A DNA stretch of 46,310 nucleotides, taken from NCBI GenBank assembly GCA_003427395.1, contig BFEA01000167.1, positions 1,199,189-1,245,498 of the forward strand, given 5' to 3'. The notes beneath the pieces were generated by a model that had not been told where the DNA came from, ran no database searches, and saw only the letters and a program-made list of their open reading frames with translations. The DNA comes from Chara braunii (Eukaryota > Streptophyta > Charophyceae > Charales > Characeae). The position numbers and the translations under genes are program-made. Positions 10,094 to 21,800 of this stretch are shown here, one piece after another (position 1 is the stretch's first letter; each line of letters starts with the position of its first letter).

Positions 10094-10456
10094 GGAGGGG
10101 CCCAGTTTCCTTATGCGTCGACTCCACCTGTTTCTTCCTCTGGTCCAAGTTCACAAAGCTCAGGTCTGGGAGTGAGTGGGGTCACGAATGTGGTTGCTCA
10201 GGGGAGTAACACCATTGGTGGTCAACACATTGCTGGTGCTGGTATCGGAAGCAACAATGGAGCTGCGAGTGGACTTGTAGGGTCTTGCACAGCAAGTGGT
10301 GCAGCTGCTGCTGCTGTACAAGCTCAAGCTCAATACGCTCAGCTGCAGTCGCAGCTGGCACTTATTCAACAGGGTGGATTCCCATTTGCTTTCCCACCTG
10401 GGCCCTTCAGCCCCCCCCCTTTTGGGAATACTCCTCCTGGGCTGGGACCACAGCAG
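10094..10456 (+). CDS. TIC-like protein, exon with FPFAFPPGPF motif
   Basis: The exon starts after a GTGTCCAG acceptor ending at 10093 and stops before a GTTAGT donor at 10457. It is 121 codons, phase 0 at both ends. It encodes a Ser/Gly-rich stretch, then an Ala/Gln segment QAQAQYAQLQSQLALIQQ followed by GGFPFAFPPGPFSPPPFGN. Land-plant TIC proteins have a comparable QYLAxLQNNxYPFPxPAHxG segment in the same place, shortly after the KRCATH region. The upstream open frame begins at 10052 but those codons are intronic in this model. Confidence 0.82.
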
Positions 10457-10917
10457 GTTAGTCAGCGACCCTCCCAAGTCTGTGAGGGCTAATGTGTACC
10501 CTTCATGAGCTGGTCACTGACATGTCTGCTTCATTGAGAGAAATTCCGCTTCTCATATTTCTGCACCACAACATTTGGAGATCTTATTTGAAGCCTCAAT
10601 GCTTGCCAGGGGGAGGCAGGATTGGGCATCTATTTGAGGACAGAATGACGCTGAGAAAGATTATTATCAGACTCTGATTATGTGAATGGGCATTCCACTA
10701 TGTTTGTTTTGAGCTCTGTAGGATGGATGTAGGATGGATATGGCAGACAACCACCACACTGCATTTGCAAAGAACCTGGGAACTACCTGAGTGTGGGTGG
10801 ACTCTATGTGGATAGAAAATAGATGACGATTGAGAAAGTGCTTGAAGCGTGTTTAATTGCGAAGGATAAAGGACTGACACTGAGAATGACACACTCAATT
10901 CTTTTCATCTTTTGCAG

Positions 10918-12298
10918 GCTCAGTTCTTTCCAAATCCGTTTGGTTATCATCTGATGCCACCGGTGCCTCCACAGCAGCCACAGGTGTCAGCTGGTTCTCA
11001 GCAGCAGTTGGCGTCATCAGCTGCAGCTGGTGGCCTGGCCTTGCACCCCCAAAACCATCAAAACTCCCAACAGAAAAGCAGCATCAGTCGAGGGGGAGCA
11101 ACTGTTCCTGCTGGTGGGGCTGCCTCTGGACAGTTACAGAATCAGCAGGGATCGCAGCAGCAGGCACAACAGCAGGCTGCACAGTCCCCTCCGAGGCCAG
11201 CAAAACATGCGGCGCATCACCAGGCGCAGCAACAGCAACATCAGCAGGCACAACAACAGCACCACCCTCAGCGTATGGCAATTCACCAGTCATCTTCTCT
11301 CCAGCAACAGTCTCCACCACGGCAGCAGCAGCTGCAGCAGTCCCAGCAGCAGCAACAAGGGGGGCATTCTTCACAGCAGCAAATGGGAGGAGGAACGTCA
11401 CAGCAGGTGCAAAATTCTCAGCGGCAGATCGGACAACAGCAGCGTTCAGCGCAGCAGGTAGACAGGGAAGCATCAGGTGGAGTATCTGCTCGAGACAATG
11501 GTGGTCCTGGTGCTGCAAATGAGAGACTTTTTGCAGGGATGAAAAGGGTGATTTATAGTGGTAATGCCTCGTCCCTATCAATGTCAAGTGGAAACGCATC
11601 CTCAGGGACTTTGGCGCATGGCAATGCCCCCACGTCATCAAGCTCTTCTCCATCACCAGGTGGGCTCCATGGACATGAAATCAGTCTAATGCAGGGATCC
11701 TCAGGAAGTCCATTAAAAACTTCTGGAAAACATCAGCCGCAGCAGCATGTATTGCATCAACAGGGGGCATTAATACAGCAGCAGCACATTCAGCAGGCAC
11801 AGCACACACAACTATCTCAGCTTCAGCAGCACCAGCAGCAGCAGCCACCTGTGTCTAACAAAGGACAGCAGCAACAGCAGCAACAACTGCAGCAGCAGCA
11901 GCCTGCACAGTATCAGTTGCACCAGGCGTCTTCACAGCAACAAGTTACAAATCAGATCCAGCAAGCGCAAGTGCTAGGCCCCATTCTTCATGGTCCCTCT
12001 CACCAGGGACCTGCACATCATGCCATCATGGCTGGTATGGCATCAAGCCTGAAAGGGTTGGAAGGTGCAGCCGCAGCTGCTGCTGCATCACAGGCATTTG
12101 CAAATGTGTCGATGATGGGGAGGGGGCCTGGCCCCCTTGGGCTTCCATCAGTTGCTGCAGTCATGGCAACACAGGGTCATGGAGCTGTACCAGGAATGCC
12201 AGATGTGGGAGTCATGCGTGGTCAAATACAACATCAAGGCCATTCATCACATCATTCACAGCCGACTCAACAGCAGCAAGTACAGAGTCAGCAACAAC

Positions 12299-12329
<31 letters not shown>

Positions 12330-13956
12330 TCCAGCAGCTCTTCTGCATAGAGTCCACTCACAGGGGCATGTTCAGAGGCAGGATGAAAGCCGAAACGGAA
12401 TGGAGGGCTATGCAAATATGCCAGGAAGAGGAAGTAGGGAGGACGAAAGGAAGGGAGCAGCAAAACGTGGAGCCAGTGCGCCAGATGGATTGGTCTTTCC
12501 AGGTGGAACTTCTTCACGAACGGCCATGGGAGTTGCCGGGTCAGGGGCTCCTCCTGTGGGGATCGGTTTGGCTGGCTCTTCGGTCCAGCAAGCACAGCAT
12601 AATGTCCCATCCATGAGGGGCAGTACTACAGCGCCACTGCAGAGTGGAGCTGGAGCTGGTGGGCCAAAGCAACAGAGCTCTCGCAGTAAGCAAGTTATGA
12701 GCATGGTCTCAGTAGGGAACCCGGGATCTGCAGCTCAAGGAATGAGTATGGGTATGGGATTGGACAGGTGTGCAGCTGTAGGGACACAGCAGCAGTCCGG
12801 CAAGTCTTTGGCAACCTCTTTGGTCCCCATCGTTCCTGGTGTCACCGCAGTCCGATCAAGTGGTGGGAATGTAGCTACTAGTGGTCCGTCAGGTGGGGGA
12901 CGAACGACAGCGCATTGTGCCCAAGCCACTGTACCGCCTGGTGCTGGAGGGGTTCAGCAGGTATTCACTGCTATGTCAAAGGGCCAAGGTGGGGGTTCAG
13001 CAACAGGTACGCATCAGCGGGCTGGGGCTCCCGTGATGAGCAGAATGCCAGCAAACCAGGCTTCTGCTTCTAGTGGTGGAATTTTGCCACCCTTGCACCC
13101 AGTAGGGAAGGTGAGTGGTGGAGCTATCGGAAAGAACGGTAGCATGGGAAAGAGCTCGTCATCGTCATCTAGTGGAGCTGCATCGGGTCACAAAGGGCCA
13201 GGTGGTGGAGGCAGTGGTGGAGCAAAGAAGGCGCAATCACAAGGGAATTCCCCAGCAGGATCACCACACTTGGGATTGGGGACAGGGTCCGGTTCTGCTG
13301 TGAGTGGAGTATCGAAGGGGTCAGTATTACAGCAAATCCACCAGGTTCAGGGCCAGGCAACGTCGCAGAGTCATCTGCAAGGACAGCATGGCATTCCTCA
13401 GCAACAGCACATTCAGTACTCTCAAGTAGGTGCAACGTCAGCTGCGCTCGTTTCATCCTCGGGATACAGCCAACAGGCATACAATTCTCAACATCATCAT
13501 CATCAGCAGCAACAGCAGCAACACCATTATTGCCAGCACCAGCAGTTGCAGCAACAACAGCAATCAATGGCAGGTTCTGTCTCGTCGCCAGTACAGTATG
13601 CCTCCCAGCAGCAGCAGCAGCAGCAAATGTATCAACATCACCAGCAGGTACAACAGCAGCAGGGTGCACAGGCCCAATCTGGACCAGTTCAGGGCCAGCA
13701 TCATCAAGCGCAGCAGCAGCCCTCACAGCAGCACCAGGGTCAGGCAGCCTCTTCTCGAAGTCCTCCTCAGCAAGCCTCGCTGCAGCAACAGCAGCAGGTA
13801 CCTCAGCAGGCTCCACAGCACCAGAACATACAGCATCATCAACAGCAAAGGTCCCCTTCTCCTCACCCTCAGAATTCGCCACATCCACAGCAATCAAGTG
13901 GGGGCCTGCAGCAGCAGCAACAACCATCGCAGCAACCCCAACAACCCCAGCCACCC

Positions 13957-13988
<32 letters not shown>

Positions 13989-14485
13989 GACACCCCCACT
14001 TCTGCAGCAGCAGCAGCAACAGAATTCTTTGCACCACCTTCAGCAACAGCAGGCACACTCGAATGCATCATCTGGATCAGCCGGGGCAGGTAACACCGCT
14101 GCTGTTGGAAACGGTGTCCTTTCGATGGCTGCTCCCACACTTAGTCTTGGAAATGGCAGCGGTGCAGCTGGGTCTGTGGTTGGAAGCTCTGCTGCTTCTG
14201 GGCGGGGAGGGCCCACTCAGAGTCACGTAGAAAAGACATTGGCACAAGTCCTACCCATGCGCACAGGGCCTCAGGGGAATCGAGGAACAGCTGGGCTGGG
14301 TATGCAGCTGCCTCCTGTACAGTCTCAGAGAGCATCTGCTGGCAACTTCTTGCACCCACAATTTGGCCCACCTACCATGCAGCTTCAGGGTCAAGGTGGG
14401 AGTCCAAGGGGCGTGCAACAGTCATACGCTCAAATGTCACCAAGCTCTGCCGACAGGTTGAGGAAGCCTGAAAAGAATATGCCTG
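10918..14485 (+). CDS. TIC-like protein, giant Gln-rich exon
   Basis: The exon opens after a TTTTGCAG acceptor ending at 10917. It reads AQFFPNPFGYHLMPP, matching in position the QAMPFFNGSFY segment of land-plant TIC, then runs open for 1,189 codons. It is dominated by Gln, Ser, Gly, Ala and His. CAG-rich poly-Gln runs reach about ten or more residues near 12297-12328 and 13960-13990, and an Ala run sits near 12067-12095. I see no folded catalytic domain; the protein is expected to be mostly disordered and nuclear by family. The preferred 3' end is a CTG/GTGAGT donor at 14486, leaving one base of a codon, which the exon at 21801 completes. Without splicing, translation would continue 13 codons to a stop at 14524-14526, a possible shorter isoform. 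Open frames on the other frames and strand are shadows of the CAG repeats. Confidence 0.88.
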
Positions 14486-15179
14486 GTGAGTTGGGCATAC
14501 CCCTTACAATTGGTGCAGGCTGTTGAATATATGCAAACTGTGCGATATGAGAGGCCACAAAAATGTTTTCCATTTTGTTCTTTCCAACGCCCTGCTCTTC
14601 TTGCAAATGGGGAATGAATGGACACCAGTACAACATGTACACTACCTCAACAAATCATGAATGCACCTCTGCCACACTGATGAGATGGGTTTGCTTTGCG
14701 ACACTGGCCTACCCCACTTTATCTGGAATCGCTGAGAAAGGATTTGTTGAACTATTTGGCCCGTCTCTATCCGTGCTGGACACCATCACCTGACTACAAC
14801 ATGGGCAGCTTTGCAAAAGCGTATCACCTGTGTGTAGGCAAGTAGACTTCATCTGAACCATGTGCTTCCTTGTGTGCAGCAGTGATAGAAACTGTTTCAC
14901 ACTGGGTTTCTGTCCATAAAGAGCAACAGTTTGACCATTTCGACAACTATCAATGCCTGGGATGTGTTACCAGGATACAAGGAGGCATGCATGTAATGCA
15001 TTGATGCCTAAAAGCGTGCTGATTGACATCACAACCCAGTGCATTCAATGCATTGATGCCTAAAAGCATGCAGCTTCTCGCCGCCATATTTACTGGGCAG
15101 CACGCATCGCGAGAGTGACTAAAACAAAAACAGCACTGTGTTTAAGGATTCTGCTTCATTTTCCTCGCCACTTTGAGGG

Positions 15180-15725
15180 CAGATGACTACGGTGTTCAGG
15201 GTGATTATGTAGTCGTGGCGAAAAGGGAAGGGGAGTTGGACTGAGGAAGATGGGGTAGGAAGTGAAGGAGAACGGGTTGACAGCACTAAAAGAAACAGAG
15301 AAATGAGGCAGGCAGGGGACATGACAGCGGTATCCAGGGTGGTTATGGGAAGGAGCAGTTGGACTGAGGAACATGGCGGGAGGAAGCGAAGGAGAATGAG
15401 GTGACAGCACTCAAAGAATTGGAGGAATGGGGCAGGCAGGGGACATGACAGTGGTGTCCAGGGTGATTATGTAGTTGTCGAGAAAAGGAAAGGAGCAGTT
15501 GGATTGAGGAAGATGGCGGGAGGAAGCCAAGGAGAACGAGCTGACAGCACTAAAAGCAACAGAGAATTGGGGCAGGCAGGGGACACGGGTAGATTACAGA
15601 GGATGCGAGGTTGATAACGAATTTGTCGAGGGAAGGGAAGGAGCAGTTGGACTGAGGGAGATGGCATGGTAGGAGGAAGAGGAAGACATGGAGGTGATAG
15701 CAATAGAGAAAAGGAGAAATGGGAG
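15180..15725. repeat. Tandem repeat, about four units of 124-140 bp
   Basis: Units beginning near 15181, 15320, 15444 and 15584 share GAGCAGTTGGACTGAGG, GATGGCGGGAGGAAG and GGGGCAGGCAGGGGACA. Divergence rises toward the last unit. The array lies in the 7.3-kb last intron of the TIC-like gene. No coding support. Confidence 0.8.
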
Positions 15726-15960
15726 GGGATTCAAAGTCAGCTGGGATCTGGACAAGGCGAATAACAGCCAGATATGGTCTTGGAGAAGTGGTTTTAGGGG
15801 AGCAAGGAACAAAAGGCATACATGCAAGCGCACGTTGTGCGCCAAATCACGGACTGTTGGTGCAGATGCGCACCTCTACCTCATGGCGCACGACCTGTGT
15901 GGCGTTCAGGACCGCAGGCCCACCCCCACAAAAAAAACAAAGGGCAGATGTCTTTTCGTC

Positions 15961-16098
15961 NNNNNNNNNNNNNNNNNNNNNNNNNNNNNNNNNNNNNNNN
16001 NNNNNNNNNNNNNNNNNNNNNNNNNNNNNNNNNNNNNNNNNNNNNNNNNNNNNNNNNNNNNNNNNNNNNNNNNNNNNNNNNNNNNNNNNNNNNNNNNN
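15961..16098. other. Assembly gap (138 N)
   Basis: Run of N. Open frames that cross it are meaningless. Confidence 1.
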
Positions 16099-16379
16099 AG
16101 AACAGCCCGAAAGGAATTTGAACTCGTTTCTGTGGTGCAATAGGGTGGGAAAAAAGGGAAGGTCTTCGGCAGGGGCTGTTTCTTTGGTTTTGTGTTTGTT
16201 GCAGGCTTGCCTCTAGTTCTCGGGTCGAGGAAGCAGCGCCACCGTGCTCCGTTGCCTTTGTCTTGTTTGTGGGCAGCGCCAACCTCCCCCTCCTCTGGCC
16301 ATCATTCACGAGCTTCGGAGCTACGACCAGCACCGACTTCGATCGTCCTCTTCGGAGCCAGGTGGGTCTCCAGCACTGG

Positions 16380-17620
16380 CAGCCCTCCTGCTCTCCCTCG
16401 AACTCACGTCCTCCCCCTCCCCCTCCTCTCGTCATCCTCTCCTTTGGCTCGTCCTCCATCTCTTCTCCTCCTATCGTTCTTTTTTTGTATGGGAACCGGT
16501 ATGTCCTCGTGACCTCCTGCTCCTCGTCACCTCCTCCATATCTCGTCCTCATCTCCACCAGTCCTCATCCTCCTTGTCACGTGCTCCTCGTCATGGAAAC
16601 TTTGAACTGCGAGTGTATCTCCTCTTCACCTCCTCCCCCTCCTCATCCCCTCCTCATCACCTCCTCCTCTCCCCTTGTTACCTCCTCCATATCTCCTCCT
16701 TGTCACGTCCTCCTCCTCATGGAAACGTCGAACTGCGAACGTATCTCCTCATCACCTGCTCCCCCTCCTCGCCACCACCTCCTCTCCTCCTCGTCACCTC
16801 CTTCATTATCTCCTCGGCATATGGAAACTTGGAACTGTGATGGTCTCTCCACCAGTCCCGGCATCCTCTGTCTCTACTCCTCTTAACCTGCTCCTCGTCC
16901 TCCTCCTTGTCACTTTCTCCTCCTCGTCACCGCCTCCTCCTGCACTTCTCCTCCTCCCGATCCCTCCTCCCGATCCCTCCTCACCGTCAAAGGTCTCGTT
17001 ACCTTTTCTATGTATGAAGTGCGAGCTGCGACGATATCTCCTCCTTGTTACGTTGTCGGCGTCCTCCTCCATCTCTCCTTGTCCCCGTCCCCCATCACTC
17101 CTCGTCCATCTTCCCTCCTCCTCTCGGTCTCTCCTCACCTTGTTTTTTTTTTTCATGGAAACTTCGACATCCAGACTGTCATGGCATCTCCTTTGTCACA
17201 TCCTTCTCGTCCTCACCTCCTCATCTCTCCTACTCCATCTCTCCTCCATGTCAGGACGTCGTCACTTTCTTTTTATTTTGTTTCATGGAAACTTTTGAAC
17301 TTCGATGGTATCTCCTCCTTGTCATGTCATCGTCGTCGCCCTACTCGTCATCCTCACCTCCTCCTCCTCCATCTCCTCGTCTTCCTCGTCCATCTCTTCT
17401 CCCCCATCTCCCCTCCTCTATCTCATCTCCTCCTTGTCACGGCCTCGTCACTCTGTATCTTTTTTAATGAAACTTTGAAGATTGAACTCCGATGGTATCT
17501 CCTCCTCCTCGTTACATCCTCCTCTCCTCCTTGTTACGTCGTCGTCCTCCTACTACTCCTCCTCCATCTCTCCTCGTCCATCTTTAGCCTCTTATCTTTT
17601 CTCCTTCACTGTGGCATACT
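16380..17620. repeat. Pyrimidine-rich satellite block (plus strand CTCCTC-rich)
   Basis: CCTCCTC/TCGTCACCTCC-type sequence is interrupted at intervals of roughly 100-150 bp by a better-conserved unit, ATGGAAACTTYGAACTGCGA followed by TGGTATCTCCTCCTC (near 16590, 16718, 16818, 17153, 17284 and 17467). The same unit recurs at 18786-18830 and, in reverse complement, across 25730-27330. Frames here are Ser/Pro/Leu low-complexity, not genes. Confidence 0.8.
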
Positions 17621-17629
17621 GCGTAGCCA

Positions 17630-17830
17630 CACGGGCCCTACAGGGCCCGTCCCGGACATTCAGCCTAAAAGCCTAAAACTTAGGGCTTACAGGCCCCGTT
17701 CATTTCAGCCTGGATGCTGAAAAACGAGGGCCTGCAGTCCCTACTTCGTTTCAGCCTATTTCTGGGTCTTTTCAGACCCAGAGTTTTCAGCCTGAAACGG
17801 AGGGCCATTTTCAGGCCCTCATTGTTTCGA
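17630..17830. repeat. Palindrome-rich segment with CAGCCT motifs
   Basis: Contains self-complementary stems such as ACGGGCCCTACAGGGCCCGT (17628-17650 region) and CTGGGTCTTTTCAGACCCAG (17762-17783 region). Repeated TTCAGCCT motifs are spread among them. This could be the end of a small DNA transposon, but no clear terminal inverted repeat pair with target duplication was found. Confidence 0.45.
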
Positions 17831-18573
17831 CCTGCTCCTAAGACTCAGGCACGGAAACAGGGATGCGGAACAGGCCCAAAATAGCCTGTTCCTCACGTAC
17901 TCGAGCAGGAGCTGCAGCTGCAGCCCCTGCCTCCCTTCGGCAGGCTCAAGAGGCACACCCGTAGTACATAGGAGGTTCCCATGCACTTCACGGGTAGGTA
18001 GTGTCAGTAGGCGGAGGTAGTCTTGAGGATTCGGCCGCAGCACTCAGGAGGAGCGCTGCAGTAGTCTTCAGCGCTAGGCAAGTAGTGGTAGCGCTAGCTG
18101 TAGTCTTTGGCGCTGGGCGCCATAGCTGTAGCTGTAGTCTTCAGCGCTGGGCGCTGGTAGGTAGTAGATCGTAGAGTGGGAGAGAGACTGGCGGAGGCCA
18201 GTGTTACTTACCTGTGGCGCCATTGCTCCAGCTCCATCTTCGTGGTACCTGCATCAAGGCGCCAACTTCACAGGTTAGTACTGGACACAGAGAGAGAGAG
18301 AGTTCTTCTTCCTCAAGTCCACCTTCTCTTCTCACCCTCTCGCCACCTGACTTCTCAGACTACGACAGAGAGAGACAGAGTTGTGACTTGAGACTTGACG
18401 ACATTGGATCCAGACTTGACATTTGGGATTCAGACAGTTCGACGAGGGACTATTTGGGCTTGTGCCGAAGTCTTGGTGTTGACGACATTCCCATCTCCCC
18501 CCCTCCTCTTCGTCTATCCCCTTCCTCCTCGTCTGTGCATGTTCTGGGCTGGCGCTGTCTTCCTGTGTGAAGT

Positions 18574-19374
18574 GCCAGACCCATTCACACTATGAAACGA
18601 TGATGATGATGTATGTTCAGGGCTGCATTACAACATTGATTGTTCAGATCACTGGTATCTAAGTCTTCCGCTGTGCTATCTTATACCTTGTATGGAAAGG
18701 TCGGTTCTTGTTCTGGTCTGCACCTATACGGTATGCAACATCCACCTCTCTCTCCTTGTCACGGCCTCGCCAGTTTTTTTTTTTCCATGGAAACTTTGAA
18801 CTTGGATGGTATCTCCTCCCACTTGTAATGTTTTCTTCCTCCTCCTCACCTCCTCCTCACCTCTCCTCCTCCATCTCTCTCCTCCTCTTGATTGTCCGTC
18901 TCATCTCCTCCTCCATTCCTCTCCTCCTCATCCTTGTCTGTCTCATCTCCTCCTCGCTATTGCTTTATCACTTTGTTCTTTTTTTCCCTTCATGAAAACT
19001 TCGAACTGCAATCGTGCCTCCTCTTCCTTGTGCTGTCCTCCTCGTCCTCCTCCACTTCTCCTCCTCGCTGCCGCCGCCGCCGCCTCCATCTCTCCTCCTC
19101 CATCTTTCCTTGAGTACTCGTCGCCCTCCATCTTTCATCTTCCTTGCCATGGCCTTCTCACTTTGTTCCCATTTCTGATAGTCCATGGAGATTTGGAAAA
19201 GCATTTGTTCCCATTTCTGATAGTTTTTTTTTTTGTGTGTGTGTGTCTGATTTGGAAAAGCAGTGAACTAAGTGAAGTGCTATTTTCGTAGGGTTTTAGG
19301 GGGTTTAGGGGGCTAGGAGGGGGTGGAACAAGGCTGATTTTAATGAGGTTGCAGAGGGTGAGTGGACTAGGAGG
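18574..19374. repeat. 801-bp duplicated block, copy 1
   Basis: Begins GCCAGACCCATTCACAC and is identical, as far as read, to 19434-20234 (offset 860). It contains a CTCCTC-rich part with the ATGGAAACTTTGAACT unit. It ends in G-rich sequence, poly-G and a single N at 19433. Confidence 0.95.
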
Positions 19375-19433
19375 AAGTGGGGGGCAGGGGAGGGGGGGGG
19401 GTGTTTTTTTTGGGGGGGGGGGGGGGGGGGGGN
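19375..19433. other. G homopolymer and single N between the two copies
   Basis: GGGGCAGGGGAGGGGGGGG, then T8 and a run of about 20 G ending in N at 19433. This looks like an unresolved join. Confidence 0.9.
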
Positions 19434-20229
19434 GCCAGACCCATTCACACTATGAAACGATGATGATGATGTATGTTCAGGGCTGCATTACAACATTGAT
19501 TGTTCAGATCACTGGTATCTAAGTCTTCCGCTGTGCTATCTTATACCTTGTATGGAAAGGTCGGTTCTTGTTCTGGTCTGCACCTATACGGTATGCAACA
19601 TCCACCTCTCTCTCCTTGTCACGGCCTCGCCAGTTTTTTTTTTTCCATGGAAACTTTGAACTTGGATGGTATCTCCTCCCACTTGTAATGTTTTCTTCCT
19701 CCTCCTCACCTCCTCCTCACCTCTCCTCCTCCATCTCTCTCCTCCTCTTGATTGTCCGTCTCATCTCCTCCTCCATTCCTCTCCTCCTCATCCTTGTCTG
19801 TCTCATCTCCTCCTCGCTATTGCTTTATCACTTTGTTCTTTTTTTCCCTTCATGAAAACTTCGAACTGCAATCGTGCCTCCTCTTCCTTGTGCTGTCCTC
19901 CTCGTCCTCCTCCACTTCTCCTCCTCGCTGCCGCCGCCGCCGCCTCCATCTCTCCTCCTCCATCTTTCCTTGAGTACTCGTCGCCCTCCATCTTTCATCT
20001 TCCTTGCCATGGCCTTCTCACTTTGTTCCCATTTCTGATAGTCCATGGAGATTTGGAAAAGCATTTGTTCCCATTTCTGATAGTTTTTTTTTTTGTGTGT
20101 GTGTGTCTGATTTGGAAAAGCAGTGAACTAAGTGAAGTGCTATTTTCGTAGGGTTTTAGGGGGTTTAGGGGGCTAGGAGGGGGTGGAACAAGGCTGATTT
20201 TAATGAGGTTGCAGAGGGTGAGTGGACTA

Positions 20230-20234
<5 letters not shown>
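19434..20234. repeat. 801-bp duplicated block, copy 2
   Basis: Same sequence as 18574-19374, starting directly after the N and ending at the start of a G run of about 65 bases (20234-20299). Zero visible divergence argues for a recent event or a false duplication made during gap closing. Confidence 0.95.
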
Positions 20235-20299
<65 letters not shown>

Positions 20300-20960
20300 C
20301 GGATGGAGGGCGGATGTGTTCTTTTGAGTGGACGCAGGACATGGCTCATTTCGTAACTTCTTTTCTACGGTTTTGTGCACAGGTGGCGGATGTGTTCTTT
20401 GAAGTGGACGCAGGACATGGCTGATTTTGTGGCTTCTCTTTTGCGGTTTTGTGCACAGGTCACGATAACGAGACTCAAGTACAGCACCATTTTGATCAAG
20501 CGGCATTGCCATGAAGACGGGGTTGCATGCCAGCAAGGGTGCCAAATGGTGAATCTGCAAGTATTGTGACACCAGATTCTCAGGCACCCTGGATTGTGTT
20601 CCGAGGGGAAATGCGGGGTGGAGATAGTGAAAACGCATTGACGGATGAAGAAAAACAATTGCGGAAGGAGGGGTTAAGGCAGGCCCTGATCCGTGTGACA
20701 ATGCTGACTGATGGCCGCCGCAGTCTTCCTAGTCTGTACAGTCTGTTCGCTGCATCAACAGGTGTGACGAATGTGGGTGGGGATAGACGAAAGGTGATTG
20801 CTGCATTCACCTTGTAACGCTTATGGGAAAAAAAAAACGATTCCGGACGGGAGGTGAACTGCGCGCGGCTTTTGCGGTCCTGTAGGGTACGGGTACAGGC
20901 CTGTACGGAGGTTGGGGAGGTCCTGGACTGGACCCCGTACGGCACAGCGGACAGTGAGGT
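20300..20960 (+). repeat. Dispersed repeat, forward copy (inverted partner at 25130-25690)
   Basis: Landmarks shared in reverse complement with 25130-25690 include GTGGACGCAGGACAYGGCTG, GCGGTTTTGTGCACAGGTCA, GCGGCATTGCCATGA, GGGGTTRAGGCAGG and GGTTGGGGAGGTC with CCGTACGG. Within this copy, 20320-20352 and 20392-20424 are also partly duplicated. A 96-codon open frame at 20527-20817 has no recognisable similarity and lacks support. Confidence 0.7.
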
Positions 20961-21800
20961 TGGAAGTATGACAAAACGCCAGGGAAGTGCAGAGGAGGAA
21001 CGCCAAGGTGGAGAAATTGCGGAGCACGAAGAACAGGCAGAGGCCAATCAGGAGAAAAACGAAGCTGACGAAGGCAGTGTAAGATTAGGAGGGTGGGGGA
21101 CGAGCAGAATTGCAGCAATCCGATTACAAGAAAGCCACAAACGGGGAGGGCAGACTGGAATCAAAATCACCCTTGAAGTGAATTGGTTGTGAAAGGTGCA
21201 CCTGTCATGGCCATGCTGAACTGCTTGCTGACGCATGCTTTTCCTTTCTTCTGTTGTATTCAAGTTCACGTGGAATTATGTGATGCATGAAAATGTGAAA
21301 AACACTTTATTGCCTCTGGGCTTCACGGGTAGACATTAACTATGCGAAGCAACCCCCCATTTTCCCGGCCTTAATCAGGAAACAACTAAAGTCAACCCAT
21401 GTTCCTTCGGAGTTTAGGCGACCACACCCTTCGCCATGCAATTTTTGCTACAGGTGCCCTTGCAAAACTCATTCATTCAGGAGTATAGCTTAACCTGGAT
21501 GGGCTAGCACACTCTGGTTCAGTAAATATCCCGCGCAGTGGTTACGGGCCAGGGGCAAAAGATAGATATGTGCTTGTCCGCTGACAGTGCGCTGGGTTTC
21601 GATGGTTTCTGCAAGAAACTGCAAACATCTTCACTGGCGTAACGTAGAAGTGGCATCCGAGAGTGTGCTCAATTTGCCCGTTGATGACGTTTGTGTGTTC
21701 ACACTTCGAAGTTAGGTGGTGAACATGGGGTATACCTTGTAGTGTCCTGACAGTGCTGAATGGTTTGGCTGTTTTGGGGTTGTGCTGGTTGGCGATGCAG

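Noticed and set aside
13169-14140. 323-codon minus-strand frame and 266-codon plus-strand frame inside the giant exon
   Set aside because: Both are shadows of CAG/CTG repeats; the frame with TIC-like motifs and matching splice phases is 10918-14485.
15688-16558. Frames of 150-225 codons at 15.7-16.6 kb
   Set aside because: All cross the 138-base N gap and show no recognisable protein on either side.
18215-18226. Primer-binding-site-like TGGCGCCATTGC of an LTR retrotransposon
   Set aside because: No LTR pair, polypurine tract or retrotransposon protein was found nearby; kept only as part of the recurring-motif finding.
20527-20817. 96-codon plus-strand frame with plausible composition
   Set aside because: It lies wholly in a dispersed repeat; its inverted counterpart at 25130-25690 does not keep the frame open, so coding is not supported.
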